Positions 15,830 to 25,025 of a DNA stretch of 64,000 nt are shown here, in pieces (within the stretch, counting starts at the first letter, position 1; every line of letters begins with the position of its first letter). Position numbers and translations under genes: made by a program. The DNA comes from Silvimonas iriomotensis (GTDB lineage: Bacteria; Pseudomonadota; Gammaproteobacteria; Burkholderiales; Chitinibacteraceae), in the NCBI RefSeq assembly GCF_014645535.1, contig NZ_BMLX01000009.1:46855-110854 (forward strand). Reading direction: 5' to 3'. The notes below the pieces were generated by a model. The model had not been told where the DNA came from. It did not search any database and saw only the letters and a program-made list of their open reading frames with translations.

Positions 15830-16255
15830 ATGCCTGTTTATCCCCCGTTTTCTGAACTGCCGGTTGATACCGACATCCCGCCTTATGGCATTGACGAGCG
15901 CACCGAATCAGCCTGGCAATGGCTGCAGATGGTGGGGCAACTGGTGGCCAAAGAACTGGCCGTCATGCCGCGCGGCACGCTGGCGCTGGTGGAAGAAACC
16001 GACAGTGTGTACTGGGTGGTGGCGATTGAAGACCAGCTTTACCTTGCCACGGCCGCCATTTTTGAAGGCGAAATCCTGCTGGAGCACGCCGCGCTGCTGC
16101 GCACTCTGGCGGCGCTCAGCATTGAAGAATTGACCTACCAGCGCATGGCGCTGGAAGCCTGGTTGCTGAGCCAGCCGACGATGCGGCTGGCCGATACCAA
16201 ACGCCTGCAGATGTGGGATACCTTGCCCAAAGCCGGTGGGGCGGACTGGGAATAA
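15830..16255 (+). CDS. conserved hypothetical protein, 141 aa
   Basis: I do not recognise a family. The protein is acidic and soluble with no signal peptide or membrane span. Aromatic pairs (AWQWLQMVGQLVAKEL, VYWVVAIEDQLYLATAAIF) and a helical C-terminal half (LLRTLAALSIEELTYQRMALEAWLL) suggest a small alpha/beta domain. The ATG at 15830 gives MPVYPPFSEL; an upstream TTG at 15821 is less likely. It follows the LacI-type gene by 47 bases on the same strand and is convergent with feoB. A GGCGG/CCGCC stem occurs just after its stop. Confidence 0.6.
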   Translation: MPVYPPFSELPVDTDIPPYGIDERTESAWQWLQMVGQLVAKELAVMPRGTLALVEETDSVYWVVAIEDQLYLATAAIFEGEILLEHAALLRTLAALSIEELTYQRMALEAWLLSQPTMRLADTKRLQMWDTLPKAGGADWE

Positions 16256-16309
16256 AAGCGGCGGCAAAACCGCCAGTCTCCAGAGGGTGGTCAGGTGCTG
16301 ACCAGCGAC

Positions 16310-18082
16310 TCAGAACCACCCGCCAATCAGCCGCGTGCCTTGATAAAACACAAAGCACAACACCCACGCCAGCCCCAGTGACCACGCCACCGAACCGGCT
16401 GTGAACCACGCGCTTTTTGATTCTTTGTGCATGGTGGCCACGGTGGCCACGCACGGCACATAGATCAGCGTGAACAGCATGAACGAGATGGCCGAAACCG
16501 GGTCCATGCTGCTGGCCAGGTGGGCGGAAAGCGCGTTGCCTTGCATGCCGGTAATCACCGACAGCGCCCCCAGCACCACTTCTTTGGCGACAAAGCCAAA
16601 AATCAGCGCAATCGACATCTCGGAATGAATACCGATCGGCGTCAGTACCGGTTCGAGCACGTTTGCCACCATGGCGGCGTAGCTATGGTGCTCGTTCGGG
16701 TAATGCGTCAGGAACCACACCAGCAGTACGCCAGCGACAATCATGGTTGAGGCGGTACGCAAAAACGCCCGGGTTTCGCCCCAGCCGCGCAGGCGAATCT
16801 GCTTGAAGAGCGGCAGGCGGAAGGGCGGCAGTTCCAGTGCAAAAGGCTCGGATGAAGTAAAGCGCTTGCGCAGCAGCCAGGCCGTGCCCAGGGCGATCAC
16901 GATACTGGCCAGATACAGCCCCAGCAGTACCCACGGTGCCTGGGCCGGGGTGAACAGCGCGGCGCACAGGAACAGGAAAATCTGCAACCGGGCCGAGCAC
17001 AGCGCAAACGGGATGGTCAGCATGGTCAGGCGCCGGGCCTTGGGGTCGCGGATCACGCGGGTGCCCATCAGCGCCGGCACATTGCAGCCAAAACCCATCA
17101 TCAGCATGACAAAGCCGCGGCCATCCAGACCCAGGCGCGCCATCAGGCCATCCATCATGAAAGCGGCGCGGGCGAAGTAGCCGGAGTCTTCAATCACCGC
17201 CATCAGCGAGAAAAACAGGAAGATCAGCGGCGCAAAGGTCAGCACGGTGCCAACGCCGTCATACAAGCCATCCAGCAAGGCGCCGCGCACAATCTCGGGC
17301 GCACCGGCCAGTGCGGGTTCCAGCCACGTTGACTTGACCCAGTCGATGCCGCTGCCCAGCAAGTCTTGCAGTGGCGTGCCAATGGCGAATGTCAGCTGGA
17401 ACAGGATAAACATGGTCAGCACAAACAGCGGCAGCCCCAGCGCCGGGTGCAGAATCCAGCGGTCGATCCTGGCGGTGAGGCTGGCTGGCATGGTGGGCGG
17501 GCGGCTGACGTGGTCATGGTGCAGACGGGCTTCGGCCTCATGAAACGCCGCCGCCGGCTGCAGCTGGGTGAAGTCGAGATTGACTGCTCGTTGCTGGCCG
17601 GCCAGATGAGACAGGGTCTGTTTCAATTCGGGGATGCCATCGCCGCGCTTGGCTGAAACCAGCAGCACCGGGCAGCCCAGTTGCTGCGCCAGCGCCGCAG
17701 TATCAATGGTCATGCCGGCGCTACGGGCTTCGTCGGCCATGTTAAGCGCCACAATCATCGGCGCGCCCAGGGCCTTGAGCTGCAGCGCCAGGCCCAGTTG
17801 CCGGTCCAGCTGCGTGGCATTGAGCAAGACGATGACGCCGGTCAGCGGCGTGCTGGCCAGAAAAGACTGGGCGATCCGTTCATCTTCGGCGCCGCCCGAT
17901 AAATCGTAGATGCCGGGCAAGTCCACCATCTGCACCATTTTGGCGCCCAGCAAGATGCGGTGGGTGGCCAGATCAACCGTCAGCCCCGGCCAGTTGGCCA
18001 CGCGGGCATTGCCGCCGGTAATGCGGTTGAACAAGGTGGATTTGCCCGTATTGGGCATGCCGACCAGCGCGATGCGTTGCAT
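16310..18082 (-). CDS. feoB: ferrous iron transporter FeoB
   Basis: FeoB imports Fe(II) across the inner membrane. The 590 residues contain an N-terminal G domain (GMPNTGKST at 8-16, with DLPG and NMAD motifs) and a core of membrane helices. Gate motifs include GFGCNVPALMGTR and IPFALCSARLQIF with conserved cysteines, and GFVAKEVVLGALSVI. It is shorter than the 770-residue E. coli protein, mainly because the linker after the G domain and the C-terminus are compact. The ATG at 18082 fits the GGGAGG site. A GTG two codons upstream would overlap feoA by 4 bases. No feoC follows. Confidence 0.95.
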   Translation of the reverse strand: MQRIALVGMPNTGKSTLFNRITGGNARVANWPGLTVDLATHRILLGAKMVQMVDLPGIYDLSGGAEDERIAQSFLASTPLTGVIVLLNATQLDRQLGLALQLKALGAPMIVALNMADEARSAGMTIDTAALAQQLGCPVLLVSAKRGDGIPELKQTLSHLAGQQRAVNLDFTQLQPAAAFHEAEARLHHDHVSRPPTMPASLTARIDRWILHPALGLPLFVLTMFILFQLTFAIGTPLQDLLGSGIDWVKSTWLEPALAGAPEIVRGALLDGLYDGVGTVLTFAPLIFLFFSLMAVIEDSGYFARAAFMMDGLMARLGLDGRGFVMLMMGFGCNVPALMGTRVIRDPKARRLTMLTIPFALCSARLQIFLFLCAALFTPAQAPWVLLGLYLASIVIALGTAWLLRKRFTSSEPFALELPPFRLPLFKQIRLRGWGETRAFLRTASTMIVAGVLLVWFLTHYPNEHHSYAAMVANVLEPVLTPIGIHSEMSIALIFGFVAKEVVLGALSVITGMQGNALSAHLASSMDPVSAISFMLFTLIYVPCVATVATMHKESKSAWFTAGSVAWSLGLAWVLCFVFYQGTRLIGGWF

Positions 18083-18084
18083 GT

Positions 18085-18327
18085 TCACGCCTCCCGGGCG
18101 AGGAGGGCTTCCACGTCGATGGCGCGGGCATGTTCGCGCCGCAGCATGAGTTCAGTACTGCCGATGCGCAATTGCAGCGGGCCACCCAGCCAGCCGCGAC
18201 GCAGTACCGTGACCTCGCGGCCAGGGCGTAAACCCAGCGCGCAAAGACGCTGTGTCAGCTCATCAGGAGTATGTAGTTTTAATACGCGGGCGGGGGTTTC
18301 CAGCGACAGCTCGAACAGGGGGCACAT
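18085..18327 (-). CDS. feoA: FeoA family ferrous iron transport protein
   Basis: FeoA is a small SH3-like cytosolic partner required for FeoB activity. The 80-residue frame from ATG 18327 reads MCPLFELS, then the family core LTQRLCALGLRPGREVTVLRR, GGPLQLRIGSTELMLRREHA and a short tail. A longer frame reaches 18345, but the conserved N-terminus starts here. It is the promoter-proximal gene of feoAB, two bases ahead of the feoB ATG. A Fur-box-like sequence lies at 18344-18362, which predicts repression by Fur when iron is plentiful. Confidence 0.9.
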   Translation of the reverse strand: MCPLFELSLETPARVLKLHTPDELTQRLCALGLRPGREVTVLRRGWLGGPLQLRIGSTELMLRREHARAIDVEALLAREA

Positions 18328-18343
18328 GCTGCATCTCGCTTTC

Positions 18344-18362
18344 AAGAATCATTCTCATTATT
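18344..18362 (-). promoter_or_regulatory. Fur-box-like operator before feoAB
   Basis: Read on the feo strand, this 19-mer matches the Fur consensus GATAATGATAATCATTATC at about 14 of 19 positions, including ATAATGA. It lies 17 bases before the feoA ATG, next to a weak TTCATG/TAATGA promoter-like pair. It is the only close match seen in the window. Confidence 0.6.
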
Positions 18363-18460
18363 GAAGCATGATGACTGCATGAATTCTGTGTATTGATACC
18401 TATCAAGCACTTCATTGCGCAGGTAAAAATCACGTTCGCATAACAGATGTAGTTTGCTGA

Positions 18461-18477
18461 TTTGTGACTGACACAAA
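18461..18477. promoter_or_regulatory. TTTGTG-N5-CACAAA inverted repeat
   Basis: Perfect 6 bp arms around ACTGA lie in the spacer between feoA and gltB. The site resembles a half-spaced Crp/Fnr-type operator (TGTGA...CACA), but the spacing is one base short of the usual form. Which flanking gene it serves is not clear. Confidence 0.35.
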
Positions 18478-18563
18478 ACATACATGAAATTATGTAGTCA
18501 TTGTCTTCTGACAAACATACAACGGTTTCCCGACGGACGTGCCGCATTTGCACCGTTTTCTGT

Positions 18564-18581
18564 CATTTTTTCGAAAAAATG
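18564..18581. promoter_or_regulatory. 18 bp perfect palindrome CATTTTTTCGAAAAAATG
   Basis: The uninterrupted palindrome is centred on CG, with A/T tracts of six on each side, 261 bases before gltB. It looks like a protein operator or intrinsically bent DNA rather than a terminator because it has no loop. The protein is not known. Confidence 0.55.
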
Positions 18582-18603
18582 CCTCTGATCAGGGCAGAAT
18601 TTC

Positions 18604-18620
18604 TGGCAATATGATTGCCA
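18604..18620. promoter_or_regulatory. TGGCAAT-ATG-ATTGCCA inverted repeat upstream of gltB
   Basis: Perfect 7 bp arms with a 3 bp centre lie 23 bases after the 18 bp palindrome and 222 bases before the gltB start. The T-N-rich dyad has the size of a LysR-type or dimeric regulator site. Further downstream, CTGGC/GCCAG (18663-18678) and CTAGTC/GACTAG (18680-18713) could fold in the leader RNA. Confidence 0.5.
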
Positions 18621-18842
18621 TTTTGTGCGCTGCGTTATACCAACGCGCTCGCGCACCGTGCGCTGGCTACCCCGCCAGCCTAGTCGACGCCAGCTCCGTG
18701 AGATCCGGACTAGCCGCTCGACCCCTGTAGATGATTATCGAATTATCGGAACCAGGCTGACGCAATGTCGGCCTTTTTTGACCTGTGCGTCGCCCGCACG
18801 TTGATGTGGATCGGGTGCGCTTAGCCAGAAGGAAAGACCGTG

Positions 18843-21800
18843 ATGGATCACGTGATGCCCCAGCAGCAGGGGTTGTACGATCCCGCACACGAACACGACG
18901 CCTGTGGCGTTGGTTTCGTCGCCCATATGAAGGGCCAGAAGTCTCATTCGATCGTCGAACAAGGGTTGTTGATCCTGAAAAATCTGGATCACCGCGGCGC
19001 CGTTGGCGCTGACCCGCTCCAGGGCGACGGCGCCGGTATTCTGATCCAGATTCCGGATGCGCTGTTCCGCGAAGAAATGGCCCGCCAGGGCGTGACCTTG
19101 CCCCCGTACGGTGAGTACGGTGTGGGTATGGTGTTCCTGCCGCAGGAAGCCGCCTCGCGCAATGCCTGTCAGGAAGAAATCGAGCGTGCCGTCCGTGTGG
19201 AAGGCCAGGTGGTGCTGGGCTGGCGTGATGTGCCGGTCGACCGCGAGATGCCGATGTCCCCGACCGTGCGCGCCAAAGAGCCGGTCATCCGCCAGATCTT
19301 CGTGGGTCGCGGTCCGGACGTGCTGGTTACCGATGCCCTGGAACGCAAGCTCTACATCATCCGCAAGTCGGCCAGCCACGCGATCCGCCGCCTGAAGCTG
19401 ACTCACGGTCACGAATTCTATGTCCCATCGTTCTCGGCCCGTACCGTGAACTACAAGGGTCTGCTGCTGGCCGATCAGGTTGGCGAGTACTACCGCGATC
19501 TGGCCGATGCCCGTTGCGTTTCCGCACTCGCGCTGGTTCACCAGCGTTTCAGTACCAACACCTTCCCGACCTGGGATCTGGCACACCCGTTCCGCATGAT
19601 TGCCCACAACGGTGAAATCAACACCGTGCGCGGCAACGTGAACTGGATTACCGCACGTGAAAAGGCGATCAGCTCGCCGGTGCTGGGCAAGAGCCTGGAA
19701 AAAGTATGGCCGCTGATTTACCCGGGTCAGTCTGACTCCGCGTCGTTTGATAACGCGCTGGAACTCTTGGTCATGGGCGGCTACACGCTGGCTCAGGCCG
19801 TGATGATGATGATCCCGGAAGCGTGGGAAAAGCACACGCTGATGGACGACAACCGTCGCGCCTTCTACGAATACCATGCCGCGATGATGGAGCCGTGGGA
19901 CGGCCCCGCCGCCGTGGCGTTTACCGATGGCCGCCAGATTGGCGCCACGCTGGACCGTAACGGTCTGCGTCCGGCCCGTTATCTGGTCACCAACGATGAT
20001 CTGGTTGTCATGGCGTCTGAATCCGGCGTGCTGCCGATCGAAGACAGCCGCATCAACAAGAAGTGGCGCCTGCAACCGGGCAAGATGTTCCTGATCGATC
20101 TGGAACAAGGCCGCATTATTGATGATGGCGAGATCAAGTCCTCGCTGGCCAATGCCCGTCCGTACAAAGAGTGGATTGGCAAGATCCGCATCAAGCTTGA
20201 TGAAGTGCAAGACGCGACCGAACTGCCGGGCGCGCCCTGTTCGACCGTGCTCGATTGCCAGCAAGCGTTTGGCTACACCCAGGAAGACATCAAGTTCATT
20301 CTGGAACCGATGGCCAAGCTGGGCGAAGAAGGCACCGGCTCGATGGGTAACGATGCCGCGCTGACCGTGTTGTCCAACAAGGCCAAGCCGCTCTACGCCT
20401 ACTTCAAGCAACTGTTTGCGCAGGTCACCAACCCGCCGATCGACCCGATCCGTGAAGATCTGGTGATGTCGCTGGTGTCGTTCATTGGTCCCAAGCCCAA
20501 CCTGCTGGACCCGTCTGACATCAACCCGCCGATCCGTCTGGAAGTCTCGCAGCCGGTGCTGTCGGCTGGCGATATCGAGAAGATCCGCCACATCGGCAAG
20601 TACACTGGTGGCAAGTTCCGCTCGCACGAACTGGACATCTGTTATCCGGCCGCCTGGGGTCCGGCAGGCATTGAAGCCCGCCTGGCGTCGCTGGCTGCGG
20701 AAGCGGAAGATGCCGTCAAGAGCGGTGCCAACATCCTGATCGTGTCTGACCGCAAGATGGATCGCAACAATGTCGCGATCCCGGCCCTGCTGGCGACCTC
20801 CAGCATTCACCTGCACCTGGTGAACGAAGGCCTGCGTACCAGCACCGGTCTGGTGGTGGAAACCGGCTCTGCCCGCGAAACCCACCACTTTGCACTGCTG
20901 GGTGGTTTTGGCGCGGAAGCGGTTCACCCGTACCTGGCCATGGCCACGCTGGCCGATATGGCCGGTGGCGATGCTGAAACGGCAGCCAAGTACCAGAAGC
21001 ATTACATCAAGGCGATCGGCAAGGGCCTGATGAAGGTGATGTCCAAGATGGGCATTTCCACCTACATGTCCTACACCGGCGCGCAGATCTTTGAAGCCGT
21101 TGGCCTGAAGAAGTCGCTGGTGAACAAGTACTTCACCGGCACGCCGTCCAACATCGAAGGTCTGGGTCTGTTTGAAGTGGCTGAAGAAGCCTTCAAGCTG
21201 CATCAGGCTGCGTTCTCGGCTGATCCGGTGCTGGCCAATGCGCTGGATGCCGGCGGTGATTACGCCTTCCGTATCCGCGGTGAAGAACACTTGTGGACGC
21301 CGGATTCGATCGCCAAGCTGCAACACGCCACGCGTACCGGCAAGACCGATACCTACAAGGAATACGCTGCGCTGATCAATGATCAGACCAAGCGTCACCT
21401 GACCTTGCGTGGTTTGTTTGAATTCAGCGCGATTGGCGATGCCGTACCGCTGGATGAAGTCGAACCCGCCAAGGAAATCGTCAAGCGTTTTGCTACCGGC
21501 GCGATGTCGCTCGGTTCGATCTCGACCGAAGCGCACACCACGCTGGCCATCGCCATGAACCGGATCGGCGGCAAGTCGAACACGGGTGAAGGCGGTGAAG
21601 ATGCACGTCGTTTCATTCCGCTCAAGGCCGGCGAAAAGCTGTCTGAAGTGATCGGCAAGGGCCGGATCGAGCGCGACTACACCTTCCAGGAAGGTGACAG
21701 CCTGCGTTCGGCCATCAAGCAGGTGGCTTCGGGCCGCTTTGGTGTGACGACTGAATACCTGGTCAATGCCGACCAGATCCAGATCAAGATGGCACAAGGT

Positions 21801-23483
21801 GCCAAGCCGGGTGAAGGCGGCCAGTTGCCGGGCCACAAGGTGTCCGAGTACATCGGTTTCCTGCGTCACTCTGTACCGGGCGTGGGTCTGATCTCGCCGC
21901 CGCCGCACCACGACATCTACTCGATCGAAGATCTGGCACAGCTGATTCACGATCTGAAGAACGTGAACCGCAAGGCGTCGATCTCCGTCAAGCTGGTGTC
22001 CGAAGTCGGTATCGGCACGGTGGCTGCCGGTGTAGCCAAGGCCAAGGCTGACCACATTGTGGTGGCAGGTCATGATGGTGGTACCGGCGCGTCGCCGCTG
22101 TCGTCTATCAAGCATGCTGGCACCTCGTGGGAACTCGGTCTGGCTGAAACCCAGCAAACGCTGGTGCTGAACCAGTTGCGCGGCCGTGTGCGCGTGCAGG
22201 TGGATGGCCAGATGAAGACCGGCCGCGACGTCGTGATCGGCGCGCTCCTGGGGGCCGATGAATTCGGCTTTGCCACGGCCCCGCTGGTCGTGGAAGGCTG
22301 CATCATGATGCGCAAGTGTCACCTGAACACCTGCCCGGTGGGCGTGGCAACGCAAGATCCGGAACTGCGCAAGCGCTTCTCCGGCCAGCCGGAACATGTC
22401 GTGAACTACTTCTTCTTTGTTGCCGAAGAAGTACGCGAAATCATGGCAAAGCTGGGCGTACGCAAGTTTGACGAGCTGGTTGGCCGTGCCGACCTCCTGG
22501 ACAAGCGCGCCGGTATCGAACACTGGAAGGCGCAAGGTCTGGACTTCAGCCGTGTATTCCATCAGCCGGATGTGCCCGCTAGCGTGGCGCGTCTGCATGT
22601 GGAAAACCAGGACCACGCTCTGGAAAAGGCACTGGACAACCAGTTGCTGGCACAAGCTGCCCCGGCGCTGGAAAAAGGCGAGAAGGTCAGCATTACCACC
22701 AGCATCAAGAACATCAACCGCACTGCGGGCTCGATGCTCTCTGGCGCTGTCGCAGCCCGTTACGGCCACAAGGGTCTGCCGGACGACACCATCCACGTCA
22801 CCCTGAACGGCACGGCCGGTCAGAGCTTTGCGGCGTTCCTCGCCAAGGGCGTGACCTTTGATCTGGTGGGCGAAGGTAACGACTACGTGGGCAAGGGTTT
22901 GTCTGGCGGCCGCATCATCATCCGCCCGAACGCCAACTTTGCCGGTTACACCGCTGACAACATCATTTGCGGCAACACCGTGCTGTACGGCGCAACCGAA
23001 GGCGAGGCCTTCCTGGCTGGCGTCGGTGGCGAGCGTTTTGCCGTGCGTAACTCCGGCGCGACCGCCGTGGTGGAAGGCACGGGCGATCACGGTTGTGAAT
23101 ACATGACCGGCGGTACTGTCGTGGTACTGGGCAAGACGGGCCGCAACTTTGCGGCAGGGATGTCCGGTGGCGTGGCCTATGTGTATGACGTGGATGGCGA
23201 TTTCGCTGATCACTGCAACATGGCACAAGTGGCACTGGAAGCCGTGGTTCCGGCTGCGGAGCAAGGCGATGAGCCCAAGCACCGTGGTCAGGCTGACGAA
23301 ACGCTGCTCAAGCAGCTGGTGGAACAACACCTGGCTGCCACCGGCAGCGCCCGCGCCAAGGCGATTCTGGCTGACTGGCCGGCCGCCCGCGCCCGCTTTG
23401 TCAAAGTGTTCCCGAACGAATACCGCCGCGCGCTGAAAGACATGGCCGCCGCCGCCAGCGCCCCGCAAAAGGAGATCGCATAA
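18843..23483 (+). CDS. gltB: glutamate synthase (NADPH) large subunit
   Basis: GltB moves the amide of glutamine onto 2-oxoglutarate, giving two glutamates, together with GltD. The 1546 residues contain the N-terminal glutaminase domain with its nucleophile Cys21 exposed after a 20-residue propeptide ([11 protein letters not shown]). The central and FMN-binding synthase domain follows ([28 protein letters not shown]). A 3Fe-4S cluster motif C-x5-C-x4-C falls around CHLNTCPVG, and the Gly-rich C-terminal helix repeats [10 protein letters not shown]...GGTVVVLG close the protein. The ATG at 18843 follows GAAGGAAAG, with a GTG codon just before it. The stop overlaps the gltD start by one base. 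A 500 bp leader with several palindromes precedes it. Confidence 0.97.
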   Translation: MDHVMPQQQGLYDPAHEHDACGVGFVAHMKGQKSHSIVEQGLLILKNLDHRGAVGADPLQGDGAGILIQIPDALFREEMARQGVTLPPYGEYGVGMVFLPQEAASRNACQEEIERAVRVEGQVVLGWRDVPVDREMPMSPTVRAKEPVIRQIFVGRGPDVLVTDALERKLYIIRKSASHAIRRLKLTHGHEFYVPSFSARTVNYKGLLLADQVGEYYRDLADARCVSALALVHQRFSTNTFPTWDLAHPFRMIAHNGEINTVRGNVNWITAREKAISSPVLGKSLEKVWPLIYPGQSDSASFDNALELLVMGGYTLAQAVMMMIPEAWEKHTLMDDNRRAFYEYHAAMMEPWDGPAAVAFTDGRQIGATLDRNGLRPARYLVTNDDLVVMASESGVLPIEDSRINKKWRLQPGKMFLIDLEQGRIIDDGEIKSSLANARPYKEWIGKIRIKLDEVQDATELPGAPCSTVLDCQQAFGYTQEDIKFILEPMAKLGEEGTGSMGNDAALTVLSNKAKPLYAYFKQLFAQVTNPPIDPIREDLVMSLVSFIGPKPNLLDPSDINPPIRLEVSQPVLSAGDIEKIRHIGKYTGGKFRSHELDICYPAAWGPAGIEARLASLAAEAEDAVKSGANILIVSDRKMDRNNVAIPALLATSSIHLHLVNEGLRTSTGLVVETGSARETHHFALLGGFGAEAVHPYLAMATLADMAGGDAETAAKYQKHYIKAIGKGLMKVMSKMGISTYMSYTGAQIFEAVGLKKSLVNKYFTGTPSNIEGLGLFEVAEEAFKLHQAAFSADPVLANALDAGGDYAFRIRGEEHLWTPDSIAKLQHATRTGKTDTYKEYAALINDQTKRHLTLRGLFEFSAIGDAVPLDEVEPAKEIVKRFATGAMSLGSISTEAHTTLAIAMNRIGGKSNTGEGGEDARRFIPLKAGEKLSEVIGKGRIERDYTFQEGDSLRSAIKQVASGRFGVTTEYLVNADQIQIKMAQGAKPGEGGQLPGHKVSEYIGFLRHSVPGVGLISPPPHHDIYSIEDLAQLIHDLKNVNRKASISVKLVSEVGIGTVAAGVAKAKADHIVVAGHDGGTGASPLSSIKHAGTSWELGLAETQQTLVLNQLRGRVRVQVDGQMKTGRDVVIGALLGADEFGFATAPLVVEGCIMMRKCHLNTCPVGVATQDPELRKRFSGQPEHVVNYFFFVAEEVREIMAKLGVRKFDELVGRADLLDKRAGIEHWKAQGLDFSRVFHQPDVPASVARLHVENQDHALEKALDNQLLAQAAPALEKGEKVSITTSIKNINRTAGSMLSGAVAARYGHKGLPDDTIHVTLNGTAGQSFAAFLAKGVTFDLVGEGNDYVGKGLSGGRIIIRPNANFAGYTADNIICGNTVLYGATEGEAFLAGVGGERFAVRNSGATAVVEGTGDHGCEYMTGGTVVVLGKTGRNFAAGMSGGVAYVYDVDGDFADHCNMAQVALEAVVPAAEQGDEPKHRGQADETLLKQLVEQHLAATGSARAKAILADWPAARARFVKVFPNEYRRALKDMAAAASAPQKEIA

Positions 23484-24949
23484 TGGGTAAGCCGACAGGT
23501 TTTCTCGAATTCGAGCGCGTATCCGAGAGCTACGCGCCGGTGGCAGAGCGCGTCAAGCACTACAAGGAATTCGTGCTGCGCCTGACCGATGACGCCGCCA
23601 AAACCCAGGGCGCGCGTTGCATGGATTGCGGCATTCCGTTCTGTAATAACGGCTGCCCGGTGAACAACATCATTCCGGACTGGAACGATCTGGTTTACCG
23701 CGGCAACTGGCAAGAAGCGCTGCAAGTGCTGCACTCGACCAACAATTTCCCGGAATTCACCGGCCGCATCTGTCCGGCCCCGTGTGAAGCCGCCTGTACC
23801 CTTGGCATCAATGCTGACCCGGTGGGCATCAAGTCCATCGAGCGTTACATCGTCGACAAGGGCTGGGAAAACAACTGGATTGCGCCGCAGATCGCCCCGG
23901 TGAAGACGGGCAAGACCGTCGCCATCGTCGGCTCCGGCCCGGCCGGTATGGCTGCAGCCCAGCAACTGGCGCGCGCCGGTCACAGCGTGACCGTGTTCGA
24001 AAAGAACGATCGCGTGGGTGGTCTGCTGCGTTATGGCATCCCCGACTTCAAGCTGGAAAAGAGCGTCATTGATCGTCGCATGACGCAAATGGAAGCCGAA
24101 GGCGTGGTGTTCCGCACCCGTACCCTCGTGGCTGTGGACGGCAAGCTGCCGGCCGGTATCGTGAACGATGCCACCACCGTGGTGACGCCGGAACAACTGA
24201 AGGCCGAGTTCGACGCCGTACTGCTGGCGGGCGGTTCTGAAGTACCGCGTGATCTGCCGGTACCGGGTCGTGAACTGTCTGGCGTGCATTACGCGCTGGA
24301 ATTCCTGATCCCGCAGAACAAGACCGTCGCAGGTGACGCCCCGAACCCGATCAGCGCTGCCGGCAAGCATGTGGTGGTGATCGGCGGTGGTGATACCGGT
24401 TCTGACTGCGTGGGCACCTCCAACCGTCACGGCGCTGTGGCCGTCACGCAGCTGGAAGTGATGCCGATGCCGCCGGAGCAAGAGAACAAGTCCGTCACCT
24501 GGCCGTACTGGCCGGTGAAGCTGCGTACTTCGTCCAGCCATGACGAAGGCGTGGAACGTGACTTCTCGGTGATGACCAAAGAGTTTGTCGGCGAAAACGG
24601 CAAGCTCACCGCCATCAAGTGCGTGCGTCTGGAATGGCAAGCCGGCAAGCCGGTGGAAGTACCGGGCAGCGAGTTCGAGATCAAGGCTGATCTCGTATTC
24701 CTGGCCATGGGCTTTACCAACCCGATCGCCAGCATTCTGGAAGGCTTTGGTGTCGAGCGTGATGGTCGCGGCAACGCCAAGGCCACCACTGACGGCGCCG
24801 GTTGCTACGCCACCAACGTCGAGAAAGTCTTCGCCGCCGGTGACGTGCGTCGTGGCCAGTCGCTGGTGGTGTGGGCGATTCGCGAAGGCCGTCAGGCCGC
24901 GCGCGAAATCGACGCATCCTTGATGGGTACGACACTGCTGCCGCGTTAA
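23483..24949 (+). CDS. gltD: glutamate synthase (NADPH) small subunit
   Basis: GltD oxidises NADPH with FAD and passes electrons to GltB through 4Fe-4S clusters. The 488 residues carry the N-terminal cysteine clusters ([17 protein letters not shown] and [12 protein letters not shown]). The FAD-binding [18 protein letters not shown], the NADPH-binding [17 protein letters not shown] and the closing [19 protein letters not shown] follow. Its ATG shares a base with the gltB stop (TAATG), preceded by AAAGGAGATCG, so the pair is translationally coupled in equal amounts. A strong hairpin terminator lies 23 bases after the stop. Confidence 0.97.
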   Translation: MGKPTGFLEFERVSESYAPVAERVKHYKEFVLRLTDDAAKTQGARCMDCGIPFCNNGCPVNNIIPDWNDLVYRGNWQEALQVLHSTNNFPEFTGRICPAPCEAACTLGINADPVGIKSIERYIVDKGWENNWIAPQIAPVKTGKTVAIVGSGPAGMAAAQQLARAGHSVTVFEKNDRVGGLLRYGIPDFKLEKSVIDRRMTQMEAEGVVFRTRTLVAVDGKLPAGIVNDATTVVTPEQLKAEFDAVLLAGGSEVPRDLPVPGRELSGVHYALEFLIPQNKTVAGDAPNPISAAGKHVVVIGGGDTGSDCVGTSNRHGAVAVTQLEVMPMPPEQENKSVTWPYWPVKLRTSSSHDEGVERDFSVMTKEFVGENGKLTAIKCVRLEWQAGKPVEVPGSEFEIKADLVFLAMGFTNPIASILEGFGVERDGRGNAKATTDGAGCYATNVEKVFAAGDVRRGQSLVVWAIREGRQAAREIDASLMGTTLLPR

Positions 24950-24972
24950 TCCGCGTCTTCGGTGTTACACAG

Positions 24973-25003
24973 AAAAACGGCATCTTGCGATGCCGTTTTT
25001 TTT
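24973..25003. terminator. bidirectional terminator between gltD and the pectate lyase gene
   Basis: A perfect 11 bp stem (24973-24983 with 24990-25000, loop CTTGCG) has eight or more T on the + strand and five T on the other. It can serve both the gltBD unit and the convergent pectate lyase gene. Confidence 0.88.
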
Positions 25004-25025
25004 ATGGCCGGTGCTCAATGCAAAG

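Noticed and set aside
18539..18730. 63-codon frame in the gltB leader
   Set aside because: It runs through the palindromes and has no similarity or ribosome site. It is better explained as regulatory DNA.
18735..23468. Very long open frame on the - strand opposite gltB (about 1577 codons)
   Set aside because: It is the mirror of gltB, whose motifs and coupling to gltD are secure. Long antisense frames are common in GC-rich genes. No ribosome site or family similarity supports it.
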